Shown here in pieces: positions 8,755 through 17,174 of a DNA stretch of 50,829 nucleotides. Each line of letters opens with the position of its first letter. Within the stretch, counting starts at the first letter, position 1. Below the pieces are notes generated by a model. It searched no databases and was not told the DNA's origin. It saw only the letters and a program-made list of their open reading frames with translations. Both the position numbers and the translations under genes were made by a program. This DNA is from Verrucomicrobiia bacterium (lineage in GTDB: Bacteria; Verrucomicrobiota; Verrucomicrobiia; Limisphaerales; UBA11358): assembly GCA_031290985.1 (NCBI GenBank), contig JARLJW010000076.1:1-50829 (forward strand), read 5' to 3'.

Positions 8755-10044
8755 TCAGCGCCGGGGGAAGCCGCCGCCAAATGGATTGGGCGCGGCCGCC
8801 GCCGCCGTGCCCGTCGGCACCACGCCGGTCACGACCTTTGCCCCCTCGTCCAGGCCGGAAACAACCTCGGTCGAAATGCCGTCGGTAATGCCGGTCTTGA
8901 TCTGCACCGCCTGCAGCTTGGCATCCGCGCCTTCGTCCACGAGCACATAAACGGTATGGCTGACCGGTCGGTCGCCGTGCCCGTGGCCGCCGCCGCGATG
9001 TCCGCCGGGACCGCCCGGACCGCCCGGACCCCCGGCTACATTAGCGGGGCGACCGGGAGCGTTGGTGTCCGGGGCCGTTTGCGCGGCCGCCGAATTGCTC
9101 AGCACCACGGCGTTGTCCGGCACGCGGAATCGCAGCGCGCCGTTCGGAATGATGAGCGTGTTTTCGCGCTGGGCCACGGTGATGGACACATTCGCCGTCA
9201 TGCCGGGCTTCAATTTGTAATCCGCGTTCGTCACGCCGATGACGCAGTCGTAGGTGACGACGTTGTTCACGGTCGTCGGCGAATTGCGCACCTGCACGAC
9301 CGCGCCATGAAAGGTCCGGTCGGGATAGGCATCCACCGTGAAGGTCACATCCTGGCCTTCCACGACGCCGCCGACATCCGCCTCCGCCACGCTGGAATCG
9401 ATCTGCATTTTGGTCAGGTCATTCGCGATGACAAAGATCGTCGGCGTGTTGAAGCTGGAGGCGACGGTCTGGCCCAGTTCCACCGCGCGCAAGATCACGA
9501 CGCCATCCACGGGGGAGAGAATCTTGCAATAGTTGAGGTTGACCAGCGTATTGTTAAGCGAGGCCTGTTTGATTTTCACCATCGCCTCGGCCTCGTGCAA
9601 CGTCGCCCGGGCGGTGTCGTAATCGGACCCGGAAATCAGCTTGTTCGTGAACAGGTCGCTGCTGCGTTTCTCCTCCACCTGCTGCAGTTCCAGGTTGGCA
9701 TTGGCGTTCGCGAGATCGGCGGTCGCCTGCTGGACCGCCGCCTGATACGTCGAGGGGTCGATCTCCGCAATCACCTGGTTGGATTTGACGACCGAGTTGA
9801 AATCCACGTTGATCTTGCTGATGCGGCCGGAAACCTGGCTGCCGACCGTCACGTTGACCACCGGGTTCAACGTCCCCGTCGCCGTGACCAGCTTGGTCAG
9901 CTCGCCGTGCGCCACCGTCGTCGTGTTGTAGACCACCGGCTCCGCGCGTTTGTGGCGGAGATACCACCAGCCACCCGCGACCGCCGCGACCAGCACGATG
10001 GCCACGATCCATATGAACGACTTCCCACCTGATTTTTCCGGCAT
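8755..10044 (-). CDS. MacA-like periplasmic membrane fusion protein (RND/HlyD family)
   Basis: The 429-residue protein starts at the ATG at 10044. A TTG 39 bases upstream (10083) is in frame but has its GAAGG directly against it, so it is less likely. An N-terminal anchor (about 12-30) is followed by a lipoyl/barrel-sandwich half GSQVSGRISKINVDFN, a short coiled-coil hairpin (about 90-150), the second lipoyl half and a beta-barrel domain. Near the C-terminus is a Gly/His-rich insertion (about 325-350, GPGGPGGPGG then HRGGGHGHGD), and the protein ends in a Gly-rich tail. This insertion is not part of the usual MacA fold and may be a linker or metal-binding stretch. It should bridge the inner-membrane permease to an outer-membrane channel. 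Confidence 0.9.
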   Translation of the reverse strand: MPEKSGGKSFIWIVAIVLVAAVAGGWWYLRHKRAEPVVYNTTTVAHGELTKLVTATGTLNPVVNVTVGSQVSGRISKINVDFNSVVKSNQVIAEIDPSTYQAAVQQATADLANANANLELQQVEEKRSSDLFTNKLISGSDYDTARATLHEAEAMVKIKQASLNNTLVNLNYCKILSPVDGVVILRAVELGQTVASSFNTPTIFVIANDLTKMQIDSSVAEADVGGVVEGQDVTFTVDAYPDRTFHGAVVQVRNSPTTVNNVVTYDCVIGVTNADYKLKPGMTANVSITVAQRENTLIIPNGALRFRVPDNAVVLSNSAAAQTAPDTNAPGRPANVAGGPGGPGGPGGHRGGGHGHGDRPVSHTVYVLVDEGADAKLQAVQIKTGITDGISTEVVSGLDEGAKVVTGVVPTGTAAAAAPNPFGGGFPRR

Positions 10045-10159
10045 AAATTTTTGCTTTGCTACTGTTTGAGACTGTAATGGCAACCTTCAAGTTACGATAT
10101 TTTCCGCCCTCACCGCAATTTCAGTTTGTGCCTTTTATGGCACCGCGTAAAATCCCCGC
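10045..10159. promoter_or_regulatory. Divergent intergenic region between the exporter operon and trpD
   Basis: These 115 bp separate the exporter operon (minus strand) from trpD (plus strand), so they must hold promoters for both. The segment is AT-richer than its surroundings. No clear consensus -35/-10 pair and no tryptophan attenuator are visible. Confidence 0.4.
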
Positions 10160-11200
10160 GTGCTGGAAATCCTGACCCGTCATCTTGTCGCCGCGAAAAT
10201 CCTGTCTGCGGACGAGATTGCGCAGGCCATCGAGCTGCTGGTGGATGAAAACATCCCAGCCCAGGCCAAGGCGGATTTTCTGACCGCCTTTGCGCAAAAG
10301 GGCGAAACCCACGAGGAAATCTCCGCCTTCGCCACCGCCCTCCGTGAAAAATCCGTCCCGCCGCCCCTGGACCAAAACTGGCGCGAATCGCGGGAAATCC
10401 TTGATATCGTGGGCACGGGCGGCGACCGGCTGGGCACCTTCAACATCTCGACGACCAGCGCGATCCTGTGCGCGGCGGCGGGCGTGGCCGTGGCGAAGCA
10501 TGGCAACCGCGCCGTCACCTCGCAGGCCGGCAGCGCGGATGTGCTGGAGGCGCTGGGCATCCGCATCGATCATTCCCCGGCGGAGGCGGCGCGCTCGTTG
10601 CGCGAGAAAAATTTCGCCTTCTTTTTTGCGCCCAACTTCCATCCGGCGTTCAAGCACATCGGCCCGGCGCGCAAACTTTGCGCAGCGCGCGGCCAGCGGA
10701 CGATCTTCAATTTTCTCGGCCCGCTGCTGAATCCGGCGCGGCCATCCGCCATGCTGGTGGGGGTTCCCCGCACCGAACTATGCGAACCGCTGGCGCGGGT
10801 TTTGCAATCGCTCGGCGTCCGCCGGGGCATGGTGGTCAGCGGCGCGGTCGGCAAAGCCGCGCGGATCGATGAGCTTTCGACCTTGGGCGAAAATTTTGTG
10901 GCCGAGTTTTATCATGAACGCGGTTTCACCGCGTCCACGCTGGCGCTGGCAAATTTTCCGCTGCAGCCGGCGACGTTGGCGGACCTGCTGGGCGGGGACA
11001 AGGTGCAAAACGCGGAAATCACGCGAAAAATCCTGCGGGGCGCGGACCGCGGACCGAAGCGGGACGCGGTGCTGTTGAATGCCGGCGCGGCCTTGTTCGT
11101 GGCCGGCGCGGCCAGATCACTGGCCGAAGGCTGGGAACTCGCGGGCGAAACGATTGATTCCGGCCGGGCGGAGGCGAAGCTGGCGGAACTGGCAGACTGA
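10160..11200 (+). CDS. trpD: Anthranilate phosphoribosyltransferase
   Basis: The enzyme joins anthranilate and PRPP to give phosphoribosyl-anthranilate, the second step of tryptophan synthesis. The 346-residue length is normal for the family. The N-terminal helical domain (1-70) is followed by the PRPP-binding motif DIVGTGGDRLGTFNISTTSA (about 82-101), AVAKHGNRAVTSQAGSADVLEALG, and the FNFLGPLLNPARP loop. The start is GTG at 10160, which matches the family N-terminus. No other trp gene is adjacent, so the pathway genes are dispersed in this genome. Confidence 0.96.
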   Translation: MLEILTRHLVAAKILSADEIAQAIELLVDENIPAQAKADFLTAFAQKGETHEEISAFATALREKSVPPPLDQNWRESREILDIVGTGGDRLGTFNISTTSAILCAAAGVAVAKHGNRAVTSQAGSADVLEALGIRIDHSPAEAARSLREKNFAFFFAPNFHPAFKHIGPARKLCAARGQRTIFNFLGPLLNPARPSAMLVGVPRTELCEPLARVLQSLGVRRGMVVSGAVGKAARIDELSTLGENFVAEFYHERGFTASTLALANFPLQPATLADLLGGDKVQNAEITRKILRGADRGPKRDAVLLNAGAALFVAGAARSLAEGWELAGETIDSGRAEAKLAELAD

Positions 11201-11202
11201 AA

Positions 11203-11901
11203 TCAGCGCGGGGTGTTTTTTCCGGCTTCCACGGCGGCGGCTTCCGCCGCCTCCACCGAGGCGTAGTGCAGGCCGAGATTGTGCTGGGCGGTCTTGTCGC
11301 CCTGACGCGCGGCCCGGATGAACCAGCGGACGGCTTCCGCGGTATTTTTCTCGACCCCGCGGCCGGCCTGATAACAAAGGCCGAGGTTGCATTGGGCGGG
11401 CCCGAGTTCCTGTTCCGCGGCGGCGAGATACCACTTGGCCGCCTCGGCAAAATCCTGTTCCACCACCTGGCCGCTTTCGTAGAAGACACCCAGATTGAAT
11501 TGCGCCGCCGGATAACCCCGTTCCGCCGATTCGCGATACCATTTCACGGCCTCGGCATAATTTTGCGGGACGCCCTGGCCGGTTTCGTAAAGGGTGCCGA
11601 GATTGAACTGGGCGGCGGGGTCGCCCTGCTCCGCCGCTTCGCGCAGCCACTTGGCGGCTTCACCAAATTCCTGGGGAACTCCCTGGCCCATCCAGTAGCT
11701 GACGCCGAGATAGCATTGGGCCACGGAATCGTTTTGATCGGCGGCCTTGCGGAACCACTTAACCGCCTCGGTATAATCCTGTTTCACGCCCTGACCGTTC
11801 TGGAAGCAGACGCCAAGGTAGCATTGCGCCTGCGCGTCGCCCTCTTGTGCCGCATCACGCATCGCCTCGAAGTTGTCCCAAGATTTACGGTTTCCAGACA
11901 T
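11203..11901 (-). CDS. Sel1-like repeat protein
   Basis: This 232-residue protein is almost entirely Sel1 repeats. About six 36-residue units each carry the pattern A-Q-x-x-L-G-x-x-Y-x-x-G-x-G-V-x-x-D/N-x-x-E-A-x-K-W. The first begins at about residue 17 (DAAQEGDAQAQCYLGVC). There is no signal peptide or membrane segment, so it is probably a cytoplasmic protein-binding scaffold. The repeats are near-identical in length, which suggests recent internal duplication. It converges with trpD with only 2 bp between stop codons. The partner and role are unknown. Confidence 0.9.
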   Translation of the reverse strand: MSGNRKSWDNFEAMRDAAQEGDAQAQCYLGVCFQNGQGVKQDYTEAVKWFRKAADQNDSVAQCYLGVSYWMGQGVPQEFGEAAKWLREAAEQGDPAAQFNLGTLYETGQGVPQNYAEAVKWYRESAERGYPAAQFNLGVFYESGQVVEQDFAEAAKWYLAAAEQELGPAQCNLGLCYQAGRGVEKNTAEAVRWFIRAARQGDKTAQHNLGLHYASVEAAEAAAVEAGKNTPR

Positions 11902-12018
11902 TTTTTTACAAGCCGGAATAGGATAACTTCTGGCCCGGCGAAGACAAGCCGGTAATTACCCGCGGTCGGGCCGGCGTTTTAACTTCCGCCGCCGGGGTTT
12001 GCCTGCTACAAAATCCGT

Positions 12019-12831
12019 ATGGCTCAATTGAAAATCGGCTTTCTTGGCGCGGGCAAAATGGCCACCGCGCTCGCCCGCGGCTTCCTCAATGCCGGGCTCG
12101 TCAAGGCGAACCAACTGGTCGCCGCCGACCCGTTTGAAACTGCGCGCCAACACTTTACCGCGGAAACCGGCGCCAAAAGCGCCGTCAACAACGTGGCCGT
12201 GACCAAGGCCGCGAATGTTTTGATCCTGGCGACCAAGCCGGACCAGATTACGGCCGTGCTCGCGGAAATCTCCGGTGCGTTCACCAAAAATCACCTGCTC
12301 ATCTCCATCGCCGCCGGGGTGACGCTGACGAGACTCGAAGCGGCGCTGCCGGCCGGCGCACGGGTGATCCGGGTGATGCCCAACACGCCGGCGCTCGTCG
12401 GCGCGGGCGCCTCGGGCTTTGCGCTGGGCAAAAATGCCACGGCCGGGGATGGTGAACTCGCGAAAAAACTTCTCTCCGCGGTGGGCATCGCCATGGCGGT
12501 GAAAGAAAATCTGCTGGATGCCGTGACCGGCCTGAGCGGGAGCGGGCCGGCGTATGTTTATCAATTCATCGAAGCCCTCAGCGACGGCGGCGTGGCGGCG
12601 GGTTTGCCGCGCGACATCGCCACGCGGCTCGCCGCCCAGACGGTCCTCGGCGGCGCGAAAATGGTTCTGGATACCGGGATGCATCCCGGCGCGCTCAAGG
12701 ATCAGGTGACCAGCCCCGGCGGCACGACCATTGAAGGCATCCACGAACTGGAAAAAGGCAGGCTGCGCGCCACGGTGATGAACGCCGTGCGGGCGGCGAC
12801 GGATAAGTCGAAGAAGCTTGGGCAAAATTAA
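12019..12831 (+). CDS. proC: Pyrroline-5-carboxylate reductase
   Basis: It catalyses NAD(P)H-dependent reduction of 1-pyrroline-5-carboxylate to L-proline. The 270-residue length is typical. A Rossmann domain begins at residue 4 (IGFLGAGKMATALARGF), followed by ILATKPDQI and the VIRVMPNTPALVGAGASG segment. The C-terminal helical dimerisation domain contains the family signature TGLSGSGPAYVYQFIEALSDGG. The downstream methyltransferase gene starts within 10 bp of the proC stop. Confidence 0.97.
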   Translation: MAQLKIGFLGAGKMATALARGFLNAGLVKANQLVAADPFETARQHFTAETGAKSAVNNVAVTKAANVLILATKPDQITAVLAEISGAFTKNHLLISIAAGVTLTRLEAALPAGARVIRVMPNTPALVGAGASGFALGKNATAGDGELAKKLLSAVGIAMAVKENLLDAVTGLSGSGPAYVYQFIEALSDGGVAAGLPRDIATRLAAQTVLGGAKMVLDTGMHPGALKDQVTSPGGTTIEGIHELEKGRLRATVMNAVRAATDKSKKLGQN

Positions 12832-12838
12832 GCGGGCA

Positions 12839-13600
12839 ATGCACAATTCAACCAAGCGTTTTTCCAGCCGGGTTGATAATTACACGCGTTATCGGCCGGG
12901 CTATCCCAAGGAGATTATCGGCTTGTTGCGGGATGAGTGCGGGTTGACCAAAGATTCGGTCATCGCGGACATCGGCTCGGGCACGGGAAAATTGACGGAA
13001 CTGTTTTTGGAAAACGGCAACCGGGTTTGGGGCGTGGAGCCAAACCGCGAAATGCGGCAGGCCGGGGAACGGCTGCTGCATCATTTTCCAAAGTTCACGA
13101 GTGTTGACGGTACGGCGGAGGCGACAACATTGCCAGACCAGGGCGCGGATTTCATCATCGCGGGGCAGGCGTTTCATTGGTTTGACCGGGAACGGTGCCG
13201 CCCGGAATTTCTGCGCATTTTGAAAACCGGCGGCTGGATCGTGATCGTCTGGAACGACCGGCGCACGAATGCCACGCCCTTTCTCGTGGACTACGAAAAA
13301 CTGCTGGTTGATTTTTCGACGGATTATGAACAGGTGACGCACCGCCGGGCGGATGATCCCAAAATCGTCCAGGAATTTTTCCGCACCCCGCCACGCTTAA
13401 AGATATTCCCGTATGCGCAGGTTTTCGATTACGCGGGACTCCAAGGCCGGCTGCTCTCCTCTTCGTATGCCCCGGAAGCCGGGCAGCCAAAGCATGAGGA
13501 AATGCTGGCCAGACTGAAGCAGATTTTCGAGAGGCATCAGCAGGACGGGCGGGTGGTCTTCGAATACGACACCCGTGTCCACTACGGACAGGTAAATTGA
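12839..13600 (+). CDS. SAM-dependent class I methyltransferase
   Basis: The protein is 253 residues from the ATG at 12839. A TTG at 12818 would overlap proC by 14 bp and add seven residues, which looks less likely. The N-terminus, RFSSRVDNYTRYRPGYP, is the usual start of small-molecule methyltransferases of the Methyltransf_11 type. SAM binding is shown by ADIGSGTGKLTELFLENG (motif I), GVEPN (acidic end of beta 2) and a post-II loop. Substrate residues are not recognisable. The gene follows proC closely and is probably cotranscribed. Confidence 0.85.
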   Translation: MHNSTKRFSSRVDNYTRYRPGYPKEIIGLLRDECGLTKDSVIADIGSGTGKLTELFLENGNRVWGVEPNREMRQAGERLLHHFPKFTSVDGTAEATTLPDQGADFIIAGQAFHWFDRERCRPEFLRILKTGGWIVIVWNDRRTNATPFLVDYEKLLVDFSTDYEQVTHRRADDPKIVQEFFRTPPRLKIFPYAQVFDYAGLQGRLLSSSYAPEAGQPKHEEMLARLKQIFERHQQDGRVVFEYDTRVHYGQVN

Positions 13601-13670
13601 TCCCGCCCGCCGCTGCGGCTCATCTCACCTTGACGGCGCATTTTTACACTGACACCTTGCCATTGTCATT

Positions 13671-14816
13671 ATGAGCGTAACGCCCCCCACGGATAAACAA
13701 ATGCGGTTTTTCTGGTTTGCCCTGACCGGGGTGGCCATCGCGACGGTGATCGCGCTCATCGTGGCGGCGGTCTGGGGGCTGGGGCGCGTGCTGAACCTGT
13801 TAAGCCCGGTGTTGTGGCCGCTGGCCATCGCGGCGGTGGTTGCGTGCCTGTTGTCGCCGGTCGTGGATTTTTTTGAGCGGCGGAAAATCCCGCGCGGGCG
13901 GGCGATCGTCATGGTCTTTGCCCTGGCCCTCGCGGTGATCGCCGGGGTGCTGATGAGCATCATTCCGCAGGTCGTGGTGGAGACGGAGGACCTGGCGTCC
14001 AAGGTTCCGGAGTATTCCCAAAAGCTGCAGGGGCGCGTCCATGATTTCATGGCGCATCCGCCGGAATTCATGCGTCACTTCCTGCCGCCGCCGCCGGATG
14101 ATGCCGCCAATCCCCCGGCGGGTCCGGATAAATCCGCGCTGGCCTCGGCCACGACCTGGCTGACAGGCAGCCTGCCGGAGGCGGGCTCCTGGCTGTTGAG
14201 CCGCATCGCCAAGGTCGCATCCGGATTCGGCCTGCTGGCGGGGCTGGTGCTGATCCCCGTCTACGCGTTTCATTTTCTGCTGCAAAAGCGCAGCATTGAA
14301 AAACATTGGCGGGAATTCTTGCCGTTGCAGGATTCGCGGGCAAAGGAGGAGGTGGTTTTCGTCCTCGATGCCATCGCCGGCTATCTGGTGGCGTTTTTTC
14401 GCGGGCAGGTGCTCGTGGCCATGTGTGATGCGGTGCTGTATACGATCGGCTTTCTGATCGTGGGCGTAAACTACGCTTTTCTGCTGGGGTTCGCGGCGGT
14501 GTTTCTGACGATGATTCCATTTTTAGGGGCGATCGTCATCTGCATCACCGCGCTTACGTTGTCCTTTGTGCAATATGGCGACTGGCAGCATCCGGTGCTG
14601 GTGCTGGCGATATTCGGCGTGGTGCAGGCGTTGGAGGGGCTGGTGATCTCACCCAAGATCATGGGCGACCGCGTGGGACTGCCCCCGCTGGCCATCATCA
14701 TTGCGGTGATGACCGGCACGACGCTGCTGGGCGGCATCCTGGGCGGCGTGCTGGCCATCCCGCTGGCGGCGGCACTGCGGGTGATCCTGGCGCGATATGT
14801 GTGGAAGAGACCTTGA
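13671..14816 (+). CDS. AI-2E family transporter / PerM-type permease
   Basis: This 381-residue membrane protein has about eight transmembrane helices: two at 14-65, one at 80-105, an intervening soluble region at 110-180, and a cluster after residue 185. The C-terminal motif with PFLGAIV and VISPKIMGDRVGLPPLAIII is diagnostic of the AI-2E/PerM/YdiK family. Members have been linked to autoinducer-2 export, Na+/H+ antiport or sporulation channels, so the substrate here is uncertain. Confidence 0.9.
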   Translation: MSVTPPTDKQMRFFWFALTGVAIATVIALIVAAVWGLGRVLNLLSPVLWPLAIAAVVACLLSPVVDFFERRKIPRGRAIVMVFALALAVIAGVLMSIIPQVVVETEDLASKVPEYSQKLQGRVHDFMAHPPEFMRHFLPPPPDDAANPPAGPDKSALASATTWLTGSLPEAGSWLLSRIAKVASGFGLLAGLVLIPVYAFHFLLQKRSIEKHWREFLPLQDSRAKEEVVFVLDAIAGYLVAFFRGQVLVAMCDAVLYTIGFLIVGVNYAFLLGFAAVFLTMIPFLGAIVICITALTLSFVQYGDWQHPVLVLAIFGVVQALEGLVISPKIMGDRVGLPPLAIIIAVMTGTTLLGGILGGVLAIPLAAALRVILARYVWKRP

Positions 14817-14840
14817 GAGCCGGATCCAAATATCGCCTCA

Positions 14841-15653
14841 ATGAATCCACTTTTCATCCCGACGATTCTTTTGGCGGTTGTCTTGTTCTTTATTGGAAAG
14901 CGGGCGGCGAGAAAACTCAAATCTCCATGGCTCCCGATCATTGGAATCATTGCCGCAATTCCGGCGGTGGCTTTCGCCGCCTACTACGCAAAACTTTTTG
15001 GCGAGGCCGGGTGGTTGTATTGGTACCGGTCATTGCCAGGCAGTGAACTCACGGCGGCGGGGCTGGGGGTGTTCACCGGCTGGCTGGAGGTGAAACGCGA
15101 ACAGAGTCCGCGGTTGAAAAACCTCAGCGGCGGTTTGTTCGTCCCCTTCCTGATGGTGCTATGCGTGTCCGCACCTTACTTGAAACAAATCTTGCTCCGC
15201 CCGGACTGGAACAAGTTTGAGAACCACTGGAGTGAAAACGTGTGCCTGCAAAGTTCCGAATCCTCCTGCGGCCCGGCTTCTGCAGCGACATTGCTGCGGT
15301 ACTTTGGCAAGGAGACAACGGAACTGGAGATCGCCCGGGAGGCTTTCACCACCCGGCGGGGCACGGAAAACTGGTATCTCCTGCGGACGATCCGGCGGCA
15401 TGGGTTGGCGGCGGATTATACGATCACCAACCCGGGTAGCGATTCAGTCATATGGCCGGCCATTGCCGGAGTGAGGCTAAACCATGCCGACGGCGCCGGA
15501 CATTTCATCGCCGTACTGGGAAGGGCCGGGGAACATCTCGTCATAGGCGACCCGCTGACCGGCCGGGAGGAACTGACACGCACGGAACTGGCAAACCGCT
15601 ATGTTTTCACCGGCTTCTATCTGACTTGCAACCAGCCCGAGAACCGCCGATAA
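14841..15653 (+). CDS. Membrane protein with C39-like cysteine peptidase domain
   Basis: This 270-residue protein has about four N-terminal hydrophobic segments (residues 3-20, 30-50, 65-80, 93-112), then a papain-like C39-type domain (about 130-265). The nucleophile Cys lies in SSESSCGPASAATLLRYFG, and the catalytic His in DGAGHFIAVLGR, followed by the Asp of VIGDPLTG. C39 peptidases normally cut double-Gly leader peptides of bacteriocins or exported peptides while fused to an ABC transporter. Here the domain is on its own membrane anchor with no ABC domain and no obvious substrate gene. It could process a leader elsewhere or be a generic membrane protease. Confidence 0.8.
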   Translation: MNPLFIPTILLAVVLFFIGKRAARKLKSPWLPIIGIIAAIPAVAFAAYYAKLFGEAGWLYWYRSLPGSELTAAGLGVFTGWLEVKREQSPRLKNLSGGLFVPFLMVLCVSAPYLKQILLRPDWNKFENHWSENVCLQSSESSCGPASAATLLRYFGKETTELEIAREAFTTRRGTENWYLLRTIRRHGLAADYTITNPGSDSVIWPAIAGVRLNHADGAGHFIAVLGRAGEHLVIGDPLTGREELTRTELANRYVFTGFYLTCNQPENRR

Positions 15654-15660
15654 CTCTGTC

Positions 15661-15873
15661 ATGAACGACGAAATTTCCGCGCGGTTCGAGAAGATGGAGG
15701 CAAACATCGCGCATCTGGAGCATCAGGTCGAGCAATTGAACGGGGTGATCATCGCGCAGGGGAAATTGCTGGAACGGGTGAAAAAAGAGGTCTCCCGCCA
15801 GAGCAGTGCGATGGAATCCATTGAGTTGGAACGCATCAAGTCCAACATCACCAAGCCGCCGCATTATCAGTAG
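15661..15873 (+). CDS. slyX: SlyX family protein
   Basis: This 70-residue protein is a single helical coiled coil (heptads over about 3-50: RFEKMEANIAHLEHQVEQLN) with the family's conserved C-terminal KPPHYQ. Both length and ending match SlyX. The family's function is unknown. The gene begins 7 bp after the C39 peptidase gene. Confidence 0.85.
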   Translation: MNDEISARFEKMEANIAHLEHQVEQLNGVIIAQGKLLERVKKEVSRQSSAMESIELERIKSNITKPPHYQ

Positions 15874-15930
15874 GGGCCGGCCGGATGCCGGGCGCCTCGA
15901 CTTCGGGTGAAAACTTGGTAGATTGTCAAG

Positions 15931-17133
15931 GTGAGCTTTTTCACTGAATTCAATTCGTTGCCGCTGGAAGCGCTGGTCAAAAAGTCGCTGACCGCGAGCG
16001 CGGAGGCCGCCCGTGAGGCCGCCACCAAAACCAGATTTTCCCTCGCGGATTTCGCCGCCCTGCTCTCGCCCGCCGCCGGGGAGATGCTGGAAACGCTCTG
16101 CGCCCGCTCGCAAAAAATGACGCAGCAGCGCTTCGGCAAGACGATCCGGATGTTCGCGCCGCTCTATCTTTCCAACGAGTGCATCAACAATTGTTCATAC
16201 TGTGGTTTCTCGCGCGACAATTCGATCTTGCGCGTGACGCTGTCGCTCGACGAGGTGCGGCGCGAGGCGGCGGAGTTGAAGGCCCAGGGTTTCCGCAACC
16301 TGCTGCTGGTGGCGGGCGAGCATCCCAAATTTGTCTCCAACGGCTACATGCGCGACTGCATCGCCGCGCTGCATGAGGAGTGGCCGAGCATCTCGCTGGA
16401 AATCGGGCCGATGGAGACGGAGGAATATCGTCCGCTCGTGGCCGCCGGTTCCGACGGGCTGATCGTCTACCAGGAAACGTACGACCGGGCGATTTATGCG
16501 GCGATGCACACGGCGGGACCGAAACGGAATTTTCAGTGGCGGCTGGAAACACCCGAACGCGCGTATGCGGCGGGGTTCCGTCGCCTGGGCATCAGCCCGC
16601 TGTATGGCCTCGCGGACTGGCGGTTTGAAGCGTTGAGCGTGGCGGCGCACGCGGATTATCTGCTGCGCAACTGCTGGAAGGCGGCCGTCACGATTTCATT
16701 GCCGCGCCTGCGCCCGTGTGCGGGCGAGTTTCAGCCGCTGACGCATCTGGGCGACCGCGATTTGGTGCAACTGGTCTGCGCGTTGCGGCTGATGTTCCCG
16801 GATGTGGGATTGGTGCTGTCCACGCGCGAGCCGGCGAAGCTACGGAACGGCCTGATTCCCCTCGGCATCACGATGATGAGCGCGGGCGCACGGACCGAGC
16901 CGGGCGGCTATACCGGGGCGGGCAAGGAAAAGATCCATCACACCAAACGCGGCATCATCAAGGAGATCGCCTCCGGTTCCAGCGAATGGGCGCCGGTGGC
17001 TGACCGCGCCACGAATGCGACGGGGCAGTTTCAAGTCGCCGATGAACGTCCGCCGCACGAGGTGGCGGCGCAAATCCGCCACCTGGGCTATGAGCCGGTG
17101 TGGAAGGACTGGGATGCGGCGTTGACGATGTGA
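15931..17133 (+). CDS. thiH: 2-iminoacetate synthase (radical SAM, ThiH)
   Basis: It cleaves tyrosine with SAM to give dehydroglycine (2-iminoacetate) and p-cresol for the thiazole half of thiamine. The 400-residue protein starts at GTG 15931. The radical SAM Fe-S motif is CINNCSYCGFSR (CX3CX2C) at about residue 87-94, and the C-terminal BATS-type region includes TMMSAGARTEPGGYTG. HydG and CofH are relatives, but HydG has a second C-terminal CxxC cluster motif that is absent here. Presence of thiS 1.1 kb downstream supports ThiH. The thiG, thiF and thiC genes are absent from the window, and no TPP riboswitch was seen upstream. Confidence 0.93.
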   Translation: MSFFTEFNSLPLEALVKKSLTASAEAAREAATKTRFSLADFAALLSPAAGEMLETLCARSQKMTQQRFGKTIRMFAPLYLSNECINNCSYCGFSRDNSILRVTLSLDEVRREAAELKAQGFRNLLLVAGEHPKFVSNGYMRDCIAALHEEWPSISLEIGPMETEEYRPLVAAGSDGLIVYQETYDRAIYAAMHTAGPKRNFQWRLETPERAYAAGFRRLGISPLYGLADWRFEALSVAAHADYLLRNCWKAAVTISLPRLRPCAGEFQPLTHLGDRDLVQLVCALRLMFPDVGLVLSTREPAKLRNGLIPLGITMMSAGARTEPGGYTGAGKEKIHHTKRGIIKEIASGSSEWAPVADRATNATGQFQVADERPPHEVAAQIRHLGYEPVWKDWDAALTM

Positions 17134-17174
17134 GCGGGGCCCTATGACACGACCTTGCCATCCCAACAGCGAAC

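Noticed and set aside
12818..12838. TTG start for the methyltransferase overlapping proC
   Set aside because: The ATG at 12839 gives the family-like N-terminus without the overlap.
15874..15930. TPP riboswitch before thiH
   Set aside because: The 57-bp gap is too short and lacks the CTGAGA/ACCC-type motifs.
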